Below, piece by piece: positions 16,606 through 23,973 of a stretch of DNA of 64,000 nucleotides. The stretch's first letter is position 1; the number at the start of each line of letters is the position of its first letter. Source of the stretch: Streptomyces sp. XM4193 (GTDB taxonomy: Bacteria > Actinomycetota > Actinomycetes > Streptomycetales > Streptomycetaceae); NCBI RefSeq assembly GCF_023072595.1, contig NZ_JALLGK010000001.1, forward strand, positions 186,001 through 250,000, in the 5' to 3' direction. A model generated the notes under the pieces. The model was not told where the DNA came from, did not search any database, and saw only the letters and a program-made list of their open reading frames with translations. The position numbers and the translations under genes were made by a program.

Positions 16606-17544
16606 TCAGGCGAAGGCGGCGCGGTGGTCGGCGGCCCACCGGGCGAAGGACGTGGGCGGACGGCCGGTCGCCCGCGCCACCCCCGGCTCCGTACCGGCCT
16701 TGCTGCCGGCGCGCAGGCGCTCCGCGCTCGCGAGCAGCGCCAGCGCGACCGGCTCCGGCCAACGGGCGCGCAGCGCGGCCTCGGCCCGGGCACGACTGAG
16801 CTCGACGAGGGTGAGCCGGGTGTCGAGCAACCGGCCCAGCTGCTCGGTCTGTTCGGCCGCCGACAGCGCCTCGGGGCCGGTCAGGTGGTGGGTCAGCCCG
16901 TGGTGCGCGGGGTCGCCCAGCGCGGCTGCGGCGGCTTCGGCGATGTCCCGCGGATCCACGCAGGCGTTGCGCGCCCGCCCCCCGTACGCCCGCACGGTGC
17001 GCTCGTCCCGGATGCCGGGTGCCCAGGCGAGGGTGTTGCTCATGAAGGCCCGTGGCCGCAGCAGCGTCCACGGCAGCCCCGACTCCCGGATCCGGTCCTC
17101 GTTCTCGCGCTGCCAGCGGGTCAGGAGGTCGTCGGCGCACGGGTCGGTCACCGCGAGCGCCGAGAGCTTCACCAGGTGCACGGCCCCGCGCTCACCGTCC
17201 GGCGCCTGTCCGCCGGCCGCGGCGTCCCGGCGGTGTGCTGCCGCCGTGCTCTCGCGGCTCGCCGCCGCAACCAACCGTGCGTCGTGCTCCGGGCTCAGCG
17301 GATCACTCGTCACCACCAGCACGGCGCGCGCCCCGCGGAACGCGCGCTCCAGCCCCTGCCGGTCGCCCAGGTCCACCGACGCCGCCTCGACCCCGGCGCG
17401 GGCCGTGCCCAGCAGTTCGTCGCGCAGCCGCCGCAGCCCCTCCGGCCGCCGGGCGAGCAGCCTGACCGGCCTCCCCGCCGAAACGAGCCGACGCGCGACC
17501 TCGCGGCCCACTGTCCCGGTGGCCCCGGTGATCACCACTGTCAT
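16606..17544 (-). CDS. NmrA-like atypical SDR, NAD(P)-binding
   Basis: 312-aa Rossmann-fold protein with N-terminal MTVVITGATGTVGREVARRL (GxxGxxG), VRLLARRPE after strand 2, and LPWTLLRPRAFMSN, all typical of NmrA/azoreductase-like atypical SDRs. It begins 16 bp after the ScbR-like gene stop on the same strand, so the two are probably cotranscribed. Reductases are used in gamma-butyrolactone synthesis, and a role in maturing the signal is possible, but this family also includes redox sensors and unrelated reductases. Ala/Arg-rich C-terminus. Confidence 0.8.
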   Translation of the reverse strand: MTVVITGATGTVGREVARRLVSAGRPVRLLARRPEGLRRLRDELLGTARAGVEAASVDLGDRQGLERAFRGARAVLVVTSDPLSPEHDARLVAAASRESTAAAHRRDAAAGGQAPDGERGAVHLVKLSALAVTDPCADDLLTRWQRENEDRIRESGLPWTLLRPRAFMSNTLAWAPGIRDERTVRAYGGRARNACVDPRDIAEAAAAALGDPAHHGLTHHLTGPEALSAAEQTEQLGRLLDTRLTLVELSRARAEAALRARWPEPVALALLASAERLRAGSKAGTEPGVARATGRPPTSFARWAADHRAAFA

Positions 17545-17560
17545 GAGGCCGACCCGGCAC

Positions 17561-18238
17561 TCACGAGGCGCTCCGCAGCTCGTCCGAAGCGCCTCCCTCC
17601 TTCAGGACGCGCTCCATCACCCGCTCCCCGCGATCGGGCCGCAGATCCAACCGGCCGAGCACGGAAGGCACCGCCACCGCGGGCAGGACGCTCTGGTACA
17701 GCACCGCGGCACGCTCGGCCACATCGTCGTAGTTCGTCAGCGCCTGCGACATTCCCTGCACCCCGGCGAAGGCCCCGACGATGAGCTGGGCCACCTGCTC
17801 GACGTCCGCGTGCGGCAGCAACTCCCCGCTCGCCCGCGCCCGTTCGAGCTGCGCCCCGGTGACTTCCGCCCAGCGCAGGTACGGGCCTCTGCGGTCCGGG
17901 CCCTCGTGCCCGCCGCGCTCGATGGTGAGCCGCACCGAACCCCGCACCAGCGGATCGGACTTGAGCAGATGAGCGAGCAACATCCCCTGGTCGAAGAGGA
18001 GTTGGAGATGGATCGGCTCGTGCGGGAGCTCCGGCACGGCGTGCACCTGCTCGTCGAGCACCGCCTGCGCCAGCTCCCGTTTCGAGGCGAAGTGGAAGTA
18101 GAGCGCCCCCTTGGTGACTCCCGCCAGCTTCAGGATGTCGGCGATCGTGGCGACCTCGTAGCCGATGTCGCCGAAGACCTCCGCCGCCGCTCGCACGATC
18201 GCCGCCCTGGTGCGCACCGCGCGCTCCTGCTGTGCCAT
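17561..18238 (-). CDS. ScbR/ArpA-type gamma-butyrolactone receptor
   Basis: 225-aa TetR-family regulator closely resembling butyrolactone receptors. The HTH is ATIADILKLAGVTKGALYFHFASKREL; the ligand half includes MLLAHLLKSDPLVRGSVRLTIE and GAFAGVQGMSQALTNYDDVAERA, diagnostic for the ScbR/ArpA/BarA group. Start chosen at ATG 18238 (MAQQERAVRTR) to match family length. It is divergent from the AfsA-type synthase, the standard receptor/synthase arrangement, with an ARE-like site in the 182-bp gap. Known family behaviour: binds ARE operators as a dimer and is released by a gamma-butyrolactone, repressing itself and neighbouring pathway genes. Confidence 0.92.
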   Translation of the reverse strand: MAQQERAVRTRAAIVRAAAEVFGDIGYEVATIADILKLAGVTKGALYFHFASKRELAQAVLDEQVHAVPELPHEPIHLQLLFDQGMLLAHLLKSDPLVRGSVRLTIERGGHEGPDRRGPYLRWAEVTGAQLERARASGELLPHADVEQVAQLIVGAFAGVQGMSQALTNYDDVAERAAVLYQSVLPAVAVPSVLGRLDLRPDRGERVMERVLKEGGASDELRSAS

Positions 18239-18332
18239 CGGCACACTCCGTCCTTCCGACTTGCCCCGTGCTGCCGATCGTTCCCTACCCAGCAGTCCGC
18301 TTCTCGCGCATCCAGTATCCACCAGGGTATTG

Positions 18333-18356
18333 AAAAAAGACCGTCCAGTTTTTAAC
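18333..18356. promoter_or_regulatory. ARE-like operator between scbR-like and afsA-like genes
   Basis: The AT-rich patch AAAAAAGACCGTCCAGTTTTT contains the half-site AAAGACCGTCC, matching 8 of 11 positions of the half-site ACATACCGACC. The other half is weak. Its place in the divergent gap suits ScbR-type autoregulation. A second imperfect palindrome, CAGTATCC-N4-GGGTATTG, lies just upstream at about 18312-18331. Confidence 0.55.
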
Positions 18357-18420
18357 GTACCGATCAGTTCCATGGCAGCAGCCCCGCCCGCGCATCACCG
18401 TGACGCACCTCGGAGGAGCC

Positions 18421-19452
18421 ATGACCCTTACCGCACCCACCCAGTTCGCCGCCCCCGCACAGCCGGTGGCCCTCGCGCCGACCATTGCACCGCACCGCGC
18501 CGGAAGCGGTTCAACTACCGTACGAGCGCCCGGTTTCAGTGCCACCGCGCCCCGCGAACTCGTCCATCGGGCAGCGATCAGCGAGGTGTTCGTCACCGAC
18601 TGGGAGAGCCGGGGAGGTGACACCTACGAACTGGCCGCACAGTGGCCGCGCTGCCACAGCTTCTTCACCCCGCCTTCCAGTTCCCACCACATGCCGTCGC
18701 TTGTCGCGGAAACAATCCGACAGTCCGTTTTTGTTCTGGCGCACGCCGAGTACGGCATCCCGTTCGGCCACGCCTTCGTGATGAACGAGCTGTCCTACCG
18801 CACCAGTCGCGCCGGCATCCGGGTCGGCAGCAGCCCGGCCGACGTCCAACTCCTGGCCACCTGCACCGAGTTCACCCGCAAGGGAAGACGGGTGGCCGGC
18901 TTCAGAACCGAGGTGACCCTCTTGCGGGACGGCCGGCCCTTCGCCGCCGGCAGCGCCTCCTTCACCGCCGTCGCCCCCGCCGTCTACCGACGGCTGCGCG
19001 GCGCCCAGCACCGCGCAGCCGGACAGGGCCCCCACCTCCCCGCACCGGTCTGCCCGGAGTACGTCGGCCGCAGTTCGGCCCTGGACGTGGTCCTCGCCCC
19101 GACGGACCGGCGCGACGTCTGGCACGTGCGCGCGGACACCTCGCACCCCACGATGTTCGACCACCCCGTCGACCACGTACCCGGCATGGTGCTGCTGGAG
19201 GCCGCCTGCCAGGCCGCCGCTGCCGCCAGCCACCCCGGCACCTTCCACGCACTGCGCGTGCACGCCACCTTCGCCCGCTACGCGGAGTACGACAGCCCCT
19301 GCGTACTGACCGCGGACCACCGCCCCGAGAGCGGGTTCGCCACGGTCACCGGTACCCAGGCGGGCCAGCTGGTGTTCACCGCGACCCTCGGCAACGACAC
19401 GACACTCGACTCGTACGCGGCGCCCGACCGGCACCGCCGCCCCCGCCCCTGA
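18421..19452 (+). CDS. AfsA/ScbA-type gamma-butyrolactone synthase
   Basis: 343-aa protein with two A-factor-biosynthesis hotdog repeats. The first contains ELVHRAAISEVFVTDW and SFFTPPSSSHHMPSLVAETIRQ; the second contains FDHPVDHVPGMVLLEAACQAA. Known role: condenses a beta-ketoacyl group with dihydroxyacetone phosphate in signal synthesis. GGAGG (18412-18416) lies 4 nt before ATG 18421; an upstream in-frame GTG (18400) has no such site. Divergent from the receptor gene. N-terminus (about 40 residues) and C-terminus are Pro/Ala-rich and variable. Confidence 0.92.
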   Translation: MTLTAPTQFAAPAQPVALAPTIAPHRAGSGSTTVRAPGFSATAPRELVHRAAISEVFVTDWESRGGDTYELAAQWPRCHSFFTPPSSSHHMPSLVAETIRQSVFVLAHAEYGIPFGHAFVMNELSYRTSRAGIRVGSSPADVQLLATCTEFTRKGRRVAGFRTEVTLLRDGRPFAAGSASFTAVAPAVYRRLRGAQHRAAGQGPHLPAPVCPEYVGRSSALDVVLAPTDRRDVWHVRADTSHPTMFDHPVDHVPGMVLLEAACQAAAAASHPGTFHALRVHATFARYAEYDSPCVLTADHRPESGFATVTGTQAGQLVFTATLGNDTTLDSYAAPDRHRRPRP

Positions 19453-19708
19453 GCACCACCCGCACCACGGCCCCCGGCCCCTGCTCCCACCGCGGCCCGC
19501 TCGGTCCGGACGCCCAAGCCGGCGCCGGGCGGGACCGTACGGCCCGAACGCCGGTGCACGCCGAACTCCGCGCGCATCGGGGTCCGTTCACCCGCACCAC
19601 GCCCGTCGCCCGGGACCCGGCCGCCCCCGCGGACCGACCACTCGGCCCGAACGTCGGGACCGGCCGTGCGGACCGGCCCGGCCGGACCAGGCGGGCGCGA
19701 AGCCGGAC

Positions 19709-19755
19709 GGACGCGGACCGGACGGACTCAGACCAGGCGGACGCGGACCGGACGG
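19709..19755. repeat. Direct repeat GGACGCGGACCGGACGG
   Basis: Perfect 17-bp copies at 19709-19725 and 19739-19755 (30-bp period) in the 407-bp gap between the synthase gene and the second regulator, which converge. No gene or clear terminator is seen there. Confidence 0.6.
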
Positions 19756-19859
19756 GCCGGGCAGCTCGGAAACGCCCCGCCCCACACCCCGGCACACCCC
19801 GACCCGCCCCACCACGGCCCACCCGGCACACGCACGCGTCCGGTGCCGCTGCCGGGCGC

Positions 19860-20669
19860 TCAGCCCTCGCGGAGCCGCCGCCGCGGCGCAGACCTGCCGA
19901 CCGGAGTCCGGCACCCGGTACGGGCCGCTGGGGCCGACGCGGCAGCGGCAGGAGCACTCGGGGCTGCGGCAGCACCCGGCCGGGCGGGGTCTGCGGGCGC
20001 GGGGACCGGCGAAGCCGGCACGCTCTGCCCGGCAGGCGCGTCGGGACCCGGCTGCTCGTCCGCCCCCTCCGCCCTGAACTGCCAGCCCGCGACGCTCGTC
20101 GCGAGCGAGGGCAGCAGCATCGCCCAGAGCTCGGCGACCCGTCCGCGGACCTCGGCGTCCGCCTTGCGGTGCCTCGCGTGCGCGTACGACACCACCGAGA
20201 TCGCCAGGGTAGCGACCGCTCGCGGCGCGTGGTTGGGCAGCAGGCTGCCGTCTCTCTCGGCCTCGACCGCGACCTCCTGGAAGGTCTCGTACCAGGTGCC
20301 GAAGAAGTGCATCGGCGAGCCGCAGTCCGTGTCGCGCTCGGCGGCCAACCGGACGCCGGCGCGGACGAGTTCGTCCCGCATCAGCTGGTCGGCGATCAGA
20401 TGGGTCATGTCGACCAGCGTCTGAAGCGCGGGCAGGCCGCGGTCGCGCAGGTTCTCCAGACTCTCCCTGGACGCCTCGCAGCCCGCCGCCTGGACCGTGT
20501 CGGCGAGCTGGGCCTTGTTGGAGAAGTGGAACGACAGCGCCCCCTTGCTCACCGACGCACGCCGGCTGACGCCGGTGAGCGTCGTGCGCTCGTAGCCCTC
20601 TCTGTCGAACATCGCCGCGGCGGACAACACGAGTGCGGCTCTCGTCCGTTCGGCCCGCTCTTGTCTCAT
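19860..20669 (-). CDS. Second ScbR-like (pseudo-receptor) TetR regulator
   Basis: 269-aa TetR-family protein. The HTH is TTLTGVSRRASVSKGALSFHFSNKAQLADTV, followed by a ligand half containing LIADQLMRDELVRAGVRLAAERD, similar in layout to ScbR/ScbR2. The last about 65 residues are Pro/Ala/Arg-rich and extend beyond the usual length. ATG 20669 has AAGGA 7 nt upstream; the adjacent GTG at 20672 would have 4 nt. An ARE-like site lies about 115 bp upstream. Pseudo-receptors in this group often bind antibiotics rather than butyrolactones; whether this one does is inference. Confidence 0.85.
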   Translation of the reverse strand: MRQERAERTRAALVLSAAAMFDREGYERTTLTGVSRRASVSKGALSFHFSNKAQLADTVQAAGCEASRESLENLRDRGLPALQTLVDMTHLIADQLMRDELVRAGVRLAAERDTDCGSPMHFFGTWYETFQEVAVEAERDGSLLPNHAPRAVATLAISVVSYAHARHRKADAEVRGRVAELWAMLLPSLATSVAGWQFRAEGADEQPGPDAPAGQSVPASPVPAPADPARPGAAAAPSAPAAAASAPAARTGCRTPVGRSAPRRRLREG

Positions 20670-20781
20670 CACGCAGTCCTTCGGCCGCCGGTGGCCCCTC
20701 CGCGCTTCGACCCGCGCGTACCGACCGGCAGGGCGGGCGAAGGGCTGCGGGGCCTGGAAGAGATTGGTCCTTGCAAGAGTA

Positions 20782-20803
20782 AAAACAGCGCAAGCGGTAT
20801 GTC
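20782..20803. promoter_or_regulatory. ARE-like operator upstream of second TetR regulator
   Basis: AAAACAGCGCAAGCGGTATGTC. The right half AAGCGGTATGT matches GGTCGGTATGT at 8 of 11 positions, including the full CGGTATGT core. The left half is weak. Position suits control of the minus-strand regulator. Confidence 0.55.
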
Positions 20804-21004
20804 AATGAGCCGGCCAGGCCCCTTCCTGCCACCCACAGGACGCCGGACATCCACACAACGACCGCGAGAAGACCTCCCCCGCGCGCCGCACCGGAAACGC
20901 GGGTCATTCACTCCCGCCCTCGCGCACCTCGATGACCTGCGATTTCCCCCATTTCCCCCGAAGCTCCCAGCCTGCCCCACCAACAACTCCCTCTCCCGGG
21001 CTTT

Positions 21005-21027
21005 ACAAACATACGGGTTGGTTTGTT
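21005..21027. promoter_or_regulatory. Strong ARE-like operator upstream of IS701-like gene
   Basis: Palindromic AACATAC (21008-21014) and GTTTGTT (21021-21027) flank GGGTTG. The right half GGTTGGTTTGT matches GG(T/C)CGGT(A/T)(T/C)G(T/G) at 10 of 11. This is the best ARE in the window. It is about 167 bp before the GTG of the IS701-like gene and 336 bp from the divergent regulator. Confidence 0.7.
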
Positions 21028-21193
21028 ATCGTCGTCAACACGATGCCTGCGGTGTTGGCGCGTACAGCACACGGCGGTGGTCGACTCACCGCCCGTGGCT
21101 CCCGCCCACCGCCGGAGGCATCCCACCCCCCGCGGGAGAAGCGGCTGCGAGGGCCTTCCCAGATCCGCAGAAGACGGCACCGAGGGGGATGAA

Positions 21194-22501
21194 GTGAGCA
21201 CGACGACGAGTCCGGTTCTCCGACATCTCACGCCAGACACTCCGGCCCACGAGCTGAGCACCGTCGCCTTCGCCCCGCTGCGCCGGAGCGACCAGCGCCG
21301 AAAGGCCGCGAGCTACGTACGCGGACTGCTGGAGGTGGAGGGGCGCAAGTCGATGCGCGGAATCGCCACCCTCGCCGGCGACAAGTCGCTGGAGCAGAGC
21401 CTCCAGCACTTCGTCAGCAGCTCCACCTGGCGCTGGTCCGACATGCGCGCGGCCGTCGCCCAGTACCTCGACCACACGCTGCGCCCCAGCGCCTGGGTGG
21501 TGCGCCGCCTGGTGATCCCCAAGGCCGGTTCGCACTCCGTCGGCGTCGCCCGCAGGCCGCTGGTGGGGTCCGGACGCGCGGTCAACTGCCAGGAGGCGTA
21601 CGGGGTATGGCTCGCCAACGAGCAGGTGGGCGTGCCCGTGCAGTGGGAGTTACAGCTGCCGTCCGAATGGCTCGACTGCCCCGAGCGCCGCAGCGGAGCG
21701 GGCATTCCGGACGACATCCACGCCCGTTCGCCGCTGCACATCGCCGTCGCCGCCGCCCGCGAGATGGCCGACGGCTGGGCTCTGAGCCGCCGCCCCGTGG
21801 TCCTCGACTGCGGCGAGGACGTCACCGCCGCCGTGGCGGCCCAGCTCATCGCCGCCCGCCTCCCCTTCATCGCCCGGATCGGCGTGAACAGCGAAACCCT
21901 GACCCCGGCGGACACCGCGCTCTCCGGCTACCGAAGACAGTCGGTATCCGCACGACAGGTCACGGACGCGGCGCGGCGGCTGCGGCGCCCCGTGGAGTGG
22001 ATCGACCCCGTCTCGGGCCTGCTGCGCACCAGCCTGGCCGCCAAGGTCCCGGTCTCGCTCGGCGCCCCGCAGCCCGGCCGCGCAAGAGGCGGCCTCCACA
22101 CCGCGGGCGGGACCCAACTCTCGTACCAGCCGGGCCAGTTCAGTCTGGTGGCCGAGTGGGAGAACCCGTACGGCAGGCTCACGCACGCCTGGCTGACCGA
22201 CCTCACCGACGCACCCGTGGACACACTGCTGCGGCTGACCAAACTCGTCCGCAGGGTGGACCGGGACCTGGTCGACATCTCCTACCCCGTCGGCCTGCGG
22301 GACTTCGAGGGGCGCACCTACGCCGGCTGGCACCGCCACACCACGCTCGCCTCCGTCGCGCACGGCCTCGTCGCACTGTCCGCCGACCGGAACCGCCGGC
22401 AGGTCCCGCACGTCCCGCGCACCGTCGCCGCCACCTTCCGCACCCCCACACCCACCCCCGCGCCCGCGCCCGCAGCAGCCGCAGCGATGCGCACGGGCTG
22501 A
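21194..22501 (+). CDS. Degenerate IS701-family transposase-like protein
   Basis: 435-aa protein with the backbone of IS701 DDE transposases: SHSVGVAR, a following NCQ segment, QLPSEWLDC, and the C-terminal GLRDFEGRTYAGWHRHTTLASVAHGL block. The catalytic Asp pair after WVV is replaced by Arg104-Arg105, and the region expected to hold the catalytic Glu reads RDLVDISYPVGLRD. No flanking inverted repeats or target duplication are visible. GTG 21194 follows GAGGGGG; a longer in-frame start at 21023 would run over the ARE. Leu153 is a TTA codon (21650-21652), so translation should depend on the bldA tRNA. I read it as a domesticated, probably regulatory or DNA-binding protein; function unknown. Confidence 0.8.
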   Translation: MSTTTSPVLRHLTPDTPAHELSTVAFAPLRRSDQRRKAASYVRGLLEVEGRKSMRGIATLAGDKSLEQSLQHFVSSSTWRWSDMRAAVAQYLDHTLRPSAWVVRRLVIPKAGSHSVGVARRPLVGSGRAVNCQEAYGVWLANEQVGVPVQWELQLPSEWLDCPERRSGAGIPDDIHARSPLHIAVAAAREMADGWALSRRPVVLDCGEDVTAAVAAQLIAARLPFIARIGVNSETLTPADTALSGYRRQSVSARQVTDAARRLRRPVEWIDPVSGLLRTSLAAKVPVSLGAPQPGRARGGLHTAGGTQLSYQPGQFSLVAEWENPYGRLTHAWLTDLTDAPVDTLLRLTKLVRRVDRDLVDISYPVGLRDFEGRTYAGWHRHTTLASVAHGLVALSADRNRRQVPHVPRTVAATFRTPTPTPAPAPAAAAAMRTG

Positions 22502-22880
22502 ACCGACAAACGCCCCGACAGCGCCCCCGTTCAGCAGCGGCGCAGCGCCGCAGCGACCCGTTCGGCGCCCGGGCCCGCACGGCACAGCCTCCCGCGCCCG
22601 CCCGGCGCCGCGAATCGGCGACTCCCCTGCCCCGGGCGTCGCACCGGCCGCACCGGGCATCCGCGGGCCCCGCGACGATCCAAGCGGACACCGCGGACGG
22701 CGCCGTCCCCGCCGAGCACACGAGGCAGAGCCCACAACCACCCGGCCCACAGCCACCCGGCAGACCCGCCCCCGAACCGACCCCGCAGTCCCCGGTTCAG
22801 CACACCTCGCGACCCCGCAGACCCCGCGGGCAGCCCGCTCACGACTCCCGCCCGCGGACACCGGCCGCGGACAAACGAAA
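22502..22880. other. Non-coding gap, IS701-like gene to tRNA-Ala
   Basis: GC-rich tract without a supported gene; long plus- and minus-strand ORFs across it are Arg/Pro/Ala-only shadows. The IS701-like gene ends in an Ala/Pro-rich tail just before it. No terminal inverted repeat matching the 5' side of that gene is seen. Confidence 0.5.
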
Positions 22881-22918
22881 AGGTCCCCCGACCTGCTCGG
22901 ACGCAGGGCGGGGGACCT
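22881..22918 (-). terminator. Terminator of tRNA-Ala
   Basis: Inverted repeat AGGTCCCCCG (22881-22890) / CGGGGGACCT (22909-22918) with a GC-rich inner loop; on the minus strand it ends in TTTTCG. It lies 10 bp past the tRNA 3' end. Confidence 0.8.
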
Positions 22919-22927
22919 CTTTCGGAG

Positions 22928-23000
22928 TGGAGCCTAGGAGAGTCGAACTCCTGACATCTGCCATGCAAAGACAGCGCTCTACCAACTGAGCTAAGGCCCC
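22928..23000 (-). tRNA. tRNA-Ala (anticodon TGC)
   Basis: 73-nt cloverleaf. Acceptor GGGGCCT pairs with AGGCTCC (one G-U), discriminator A. The anticodon loop TTTGCAT gives TGC, and the T-arm contains GTTCGAC. CCA is not encoded. The D-loop reads TAGCTCAGTTGGTAGAGC. It separates the accessory block on the left from the conserved core on the right. Confidence 0.95.
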
Positions 23001-23128
23001 GAAGCACCACAAGCGTACCTGGTCCTCGGACTGATCACCGACCGGGTATCGCCCCGCACATCCGCGCTCCGTAGGATGCGGGGAAGTTCGCTGGCGCGAA
23101 GCGAACAGGGGAGACCAGGGGAGACACC

Positions 23129-23677
23129 ATGGACGCAACGCAGCAGGACTCGACGGCGAAGGCCAGGGAGCTTCAAAGCTCCTGGTACGGCGAGCCGCTG
23201 GGGACTCTGTTCCGGCGGCTGATCAGCGATCTGGGTCTCAACCAGGCCAGGCTCGCGACCGTGCTCGGGCTGTCCGCGCCGATGCTCTCCCAGCTGATGA
23301 GCGGCCAGCGCGCGAAGATCGGCAACCCCGCGGTCGTCCAACGGGTCCAGGCCCTCCAGGAGTTGTCCAGCGAGGTCGCCGGCGGGCACCTGAGCGCGGC
23401 CGAGGCCACCAAGCGCATGGAGGAGATCCGTCGGACCGCGGGCCAGAGCGTGCTGGGCGGCACCGCCGGCGGGGGCGGCACCGGGCAGCAGACCACGGTC
23501 AAGCGAGCGGTGCGCGAGATCCAGTCGCTGATGCGCGCGATCTCCGACGCCCAGGGCATCATCGAGGCGTCCCAGCTGCTCGCCGACGACCATCCGGAGC
23601 TCGCCGAGTTCCTGAAGGTGTACGGCGCAGGGAAGACCTCCGACGCGGTCAAGCACTACGAGGCGCACCAGGGTTGA
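23129..23677 (+). CDS. Helix-turn-helix DNA-binding protein
   Basis: 182-aa protein conserved beside this tRNA in Streptomyces by my recollection of the core gene order. An XRE-like HTH is visible at LFRRLISDLGLNQARLATVLGLSAPMLSQLMSGQRAKIGNP (about residues 26-66), followed by a helical region, a Gly-rich break (GGTAGGGG) and a C-terminal helix pair. GGGGAGA precedes the ATG by 4 nt. Target unknown. It stands 296 bp upstream of the kinase gene. Confidence 0.85.
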   Translation: MDATQQDSTAKARELQSSWYGEPLGTLFRRLISDLGLNQARLATVLGLSAPMLSQLMSGQRAKIGNPAVVQRVQALQELSSEVAGGHLSAAEATKRMEEIRRTAGQSVLGGTAGGGGTGQQTTVKRAVREIQSLMRAISDAQGIIEASQLLADDHPELAEFLKVYGAGKTSDAVKHYEAHQG

Positions 23678-23854
23678 GCCCGGGCCGCACGGCCGCAACG
23701 TCACGGCGGAAACGTCACGGCTGAGCGGTCCGCCGGAATCGTCCCCGCGGGTCGCGGAGATCCGGCAGGCGTCGGCCGTCCGGCAGCGGCCGTCGGCCTG
23801 CGACCGCGTCGGCCCCGACGGCGCGACCGGCCCGGACGGCGTCCTGCGACAGCG

Positions 23855-23889
<35 letters not shown>

Positions 23890-23973
23890 CCGACGACAGC
23901 GCCGGCAGCGAACGGCAGTCAAACGAACAACCCGAGCAGATGGTCGACAGTTCGAGAGGGCGGGCGCAGCAGC

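Noticed and set aside
18642..21197. 851-aa plus-strand open frame over the synthase and second regulator
   Set aside because: Overlaps two recognised genes in another frame and contains no domain; third-position GC bias explains it.
21194..22501. Active insertion sequence
   Set aside because: Catalytic residues are replaced, and I saw no terminal inverted repeats or target-site duplication, so a mobile element call is not supported.
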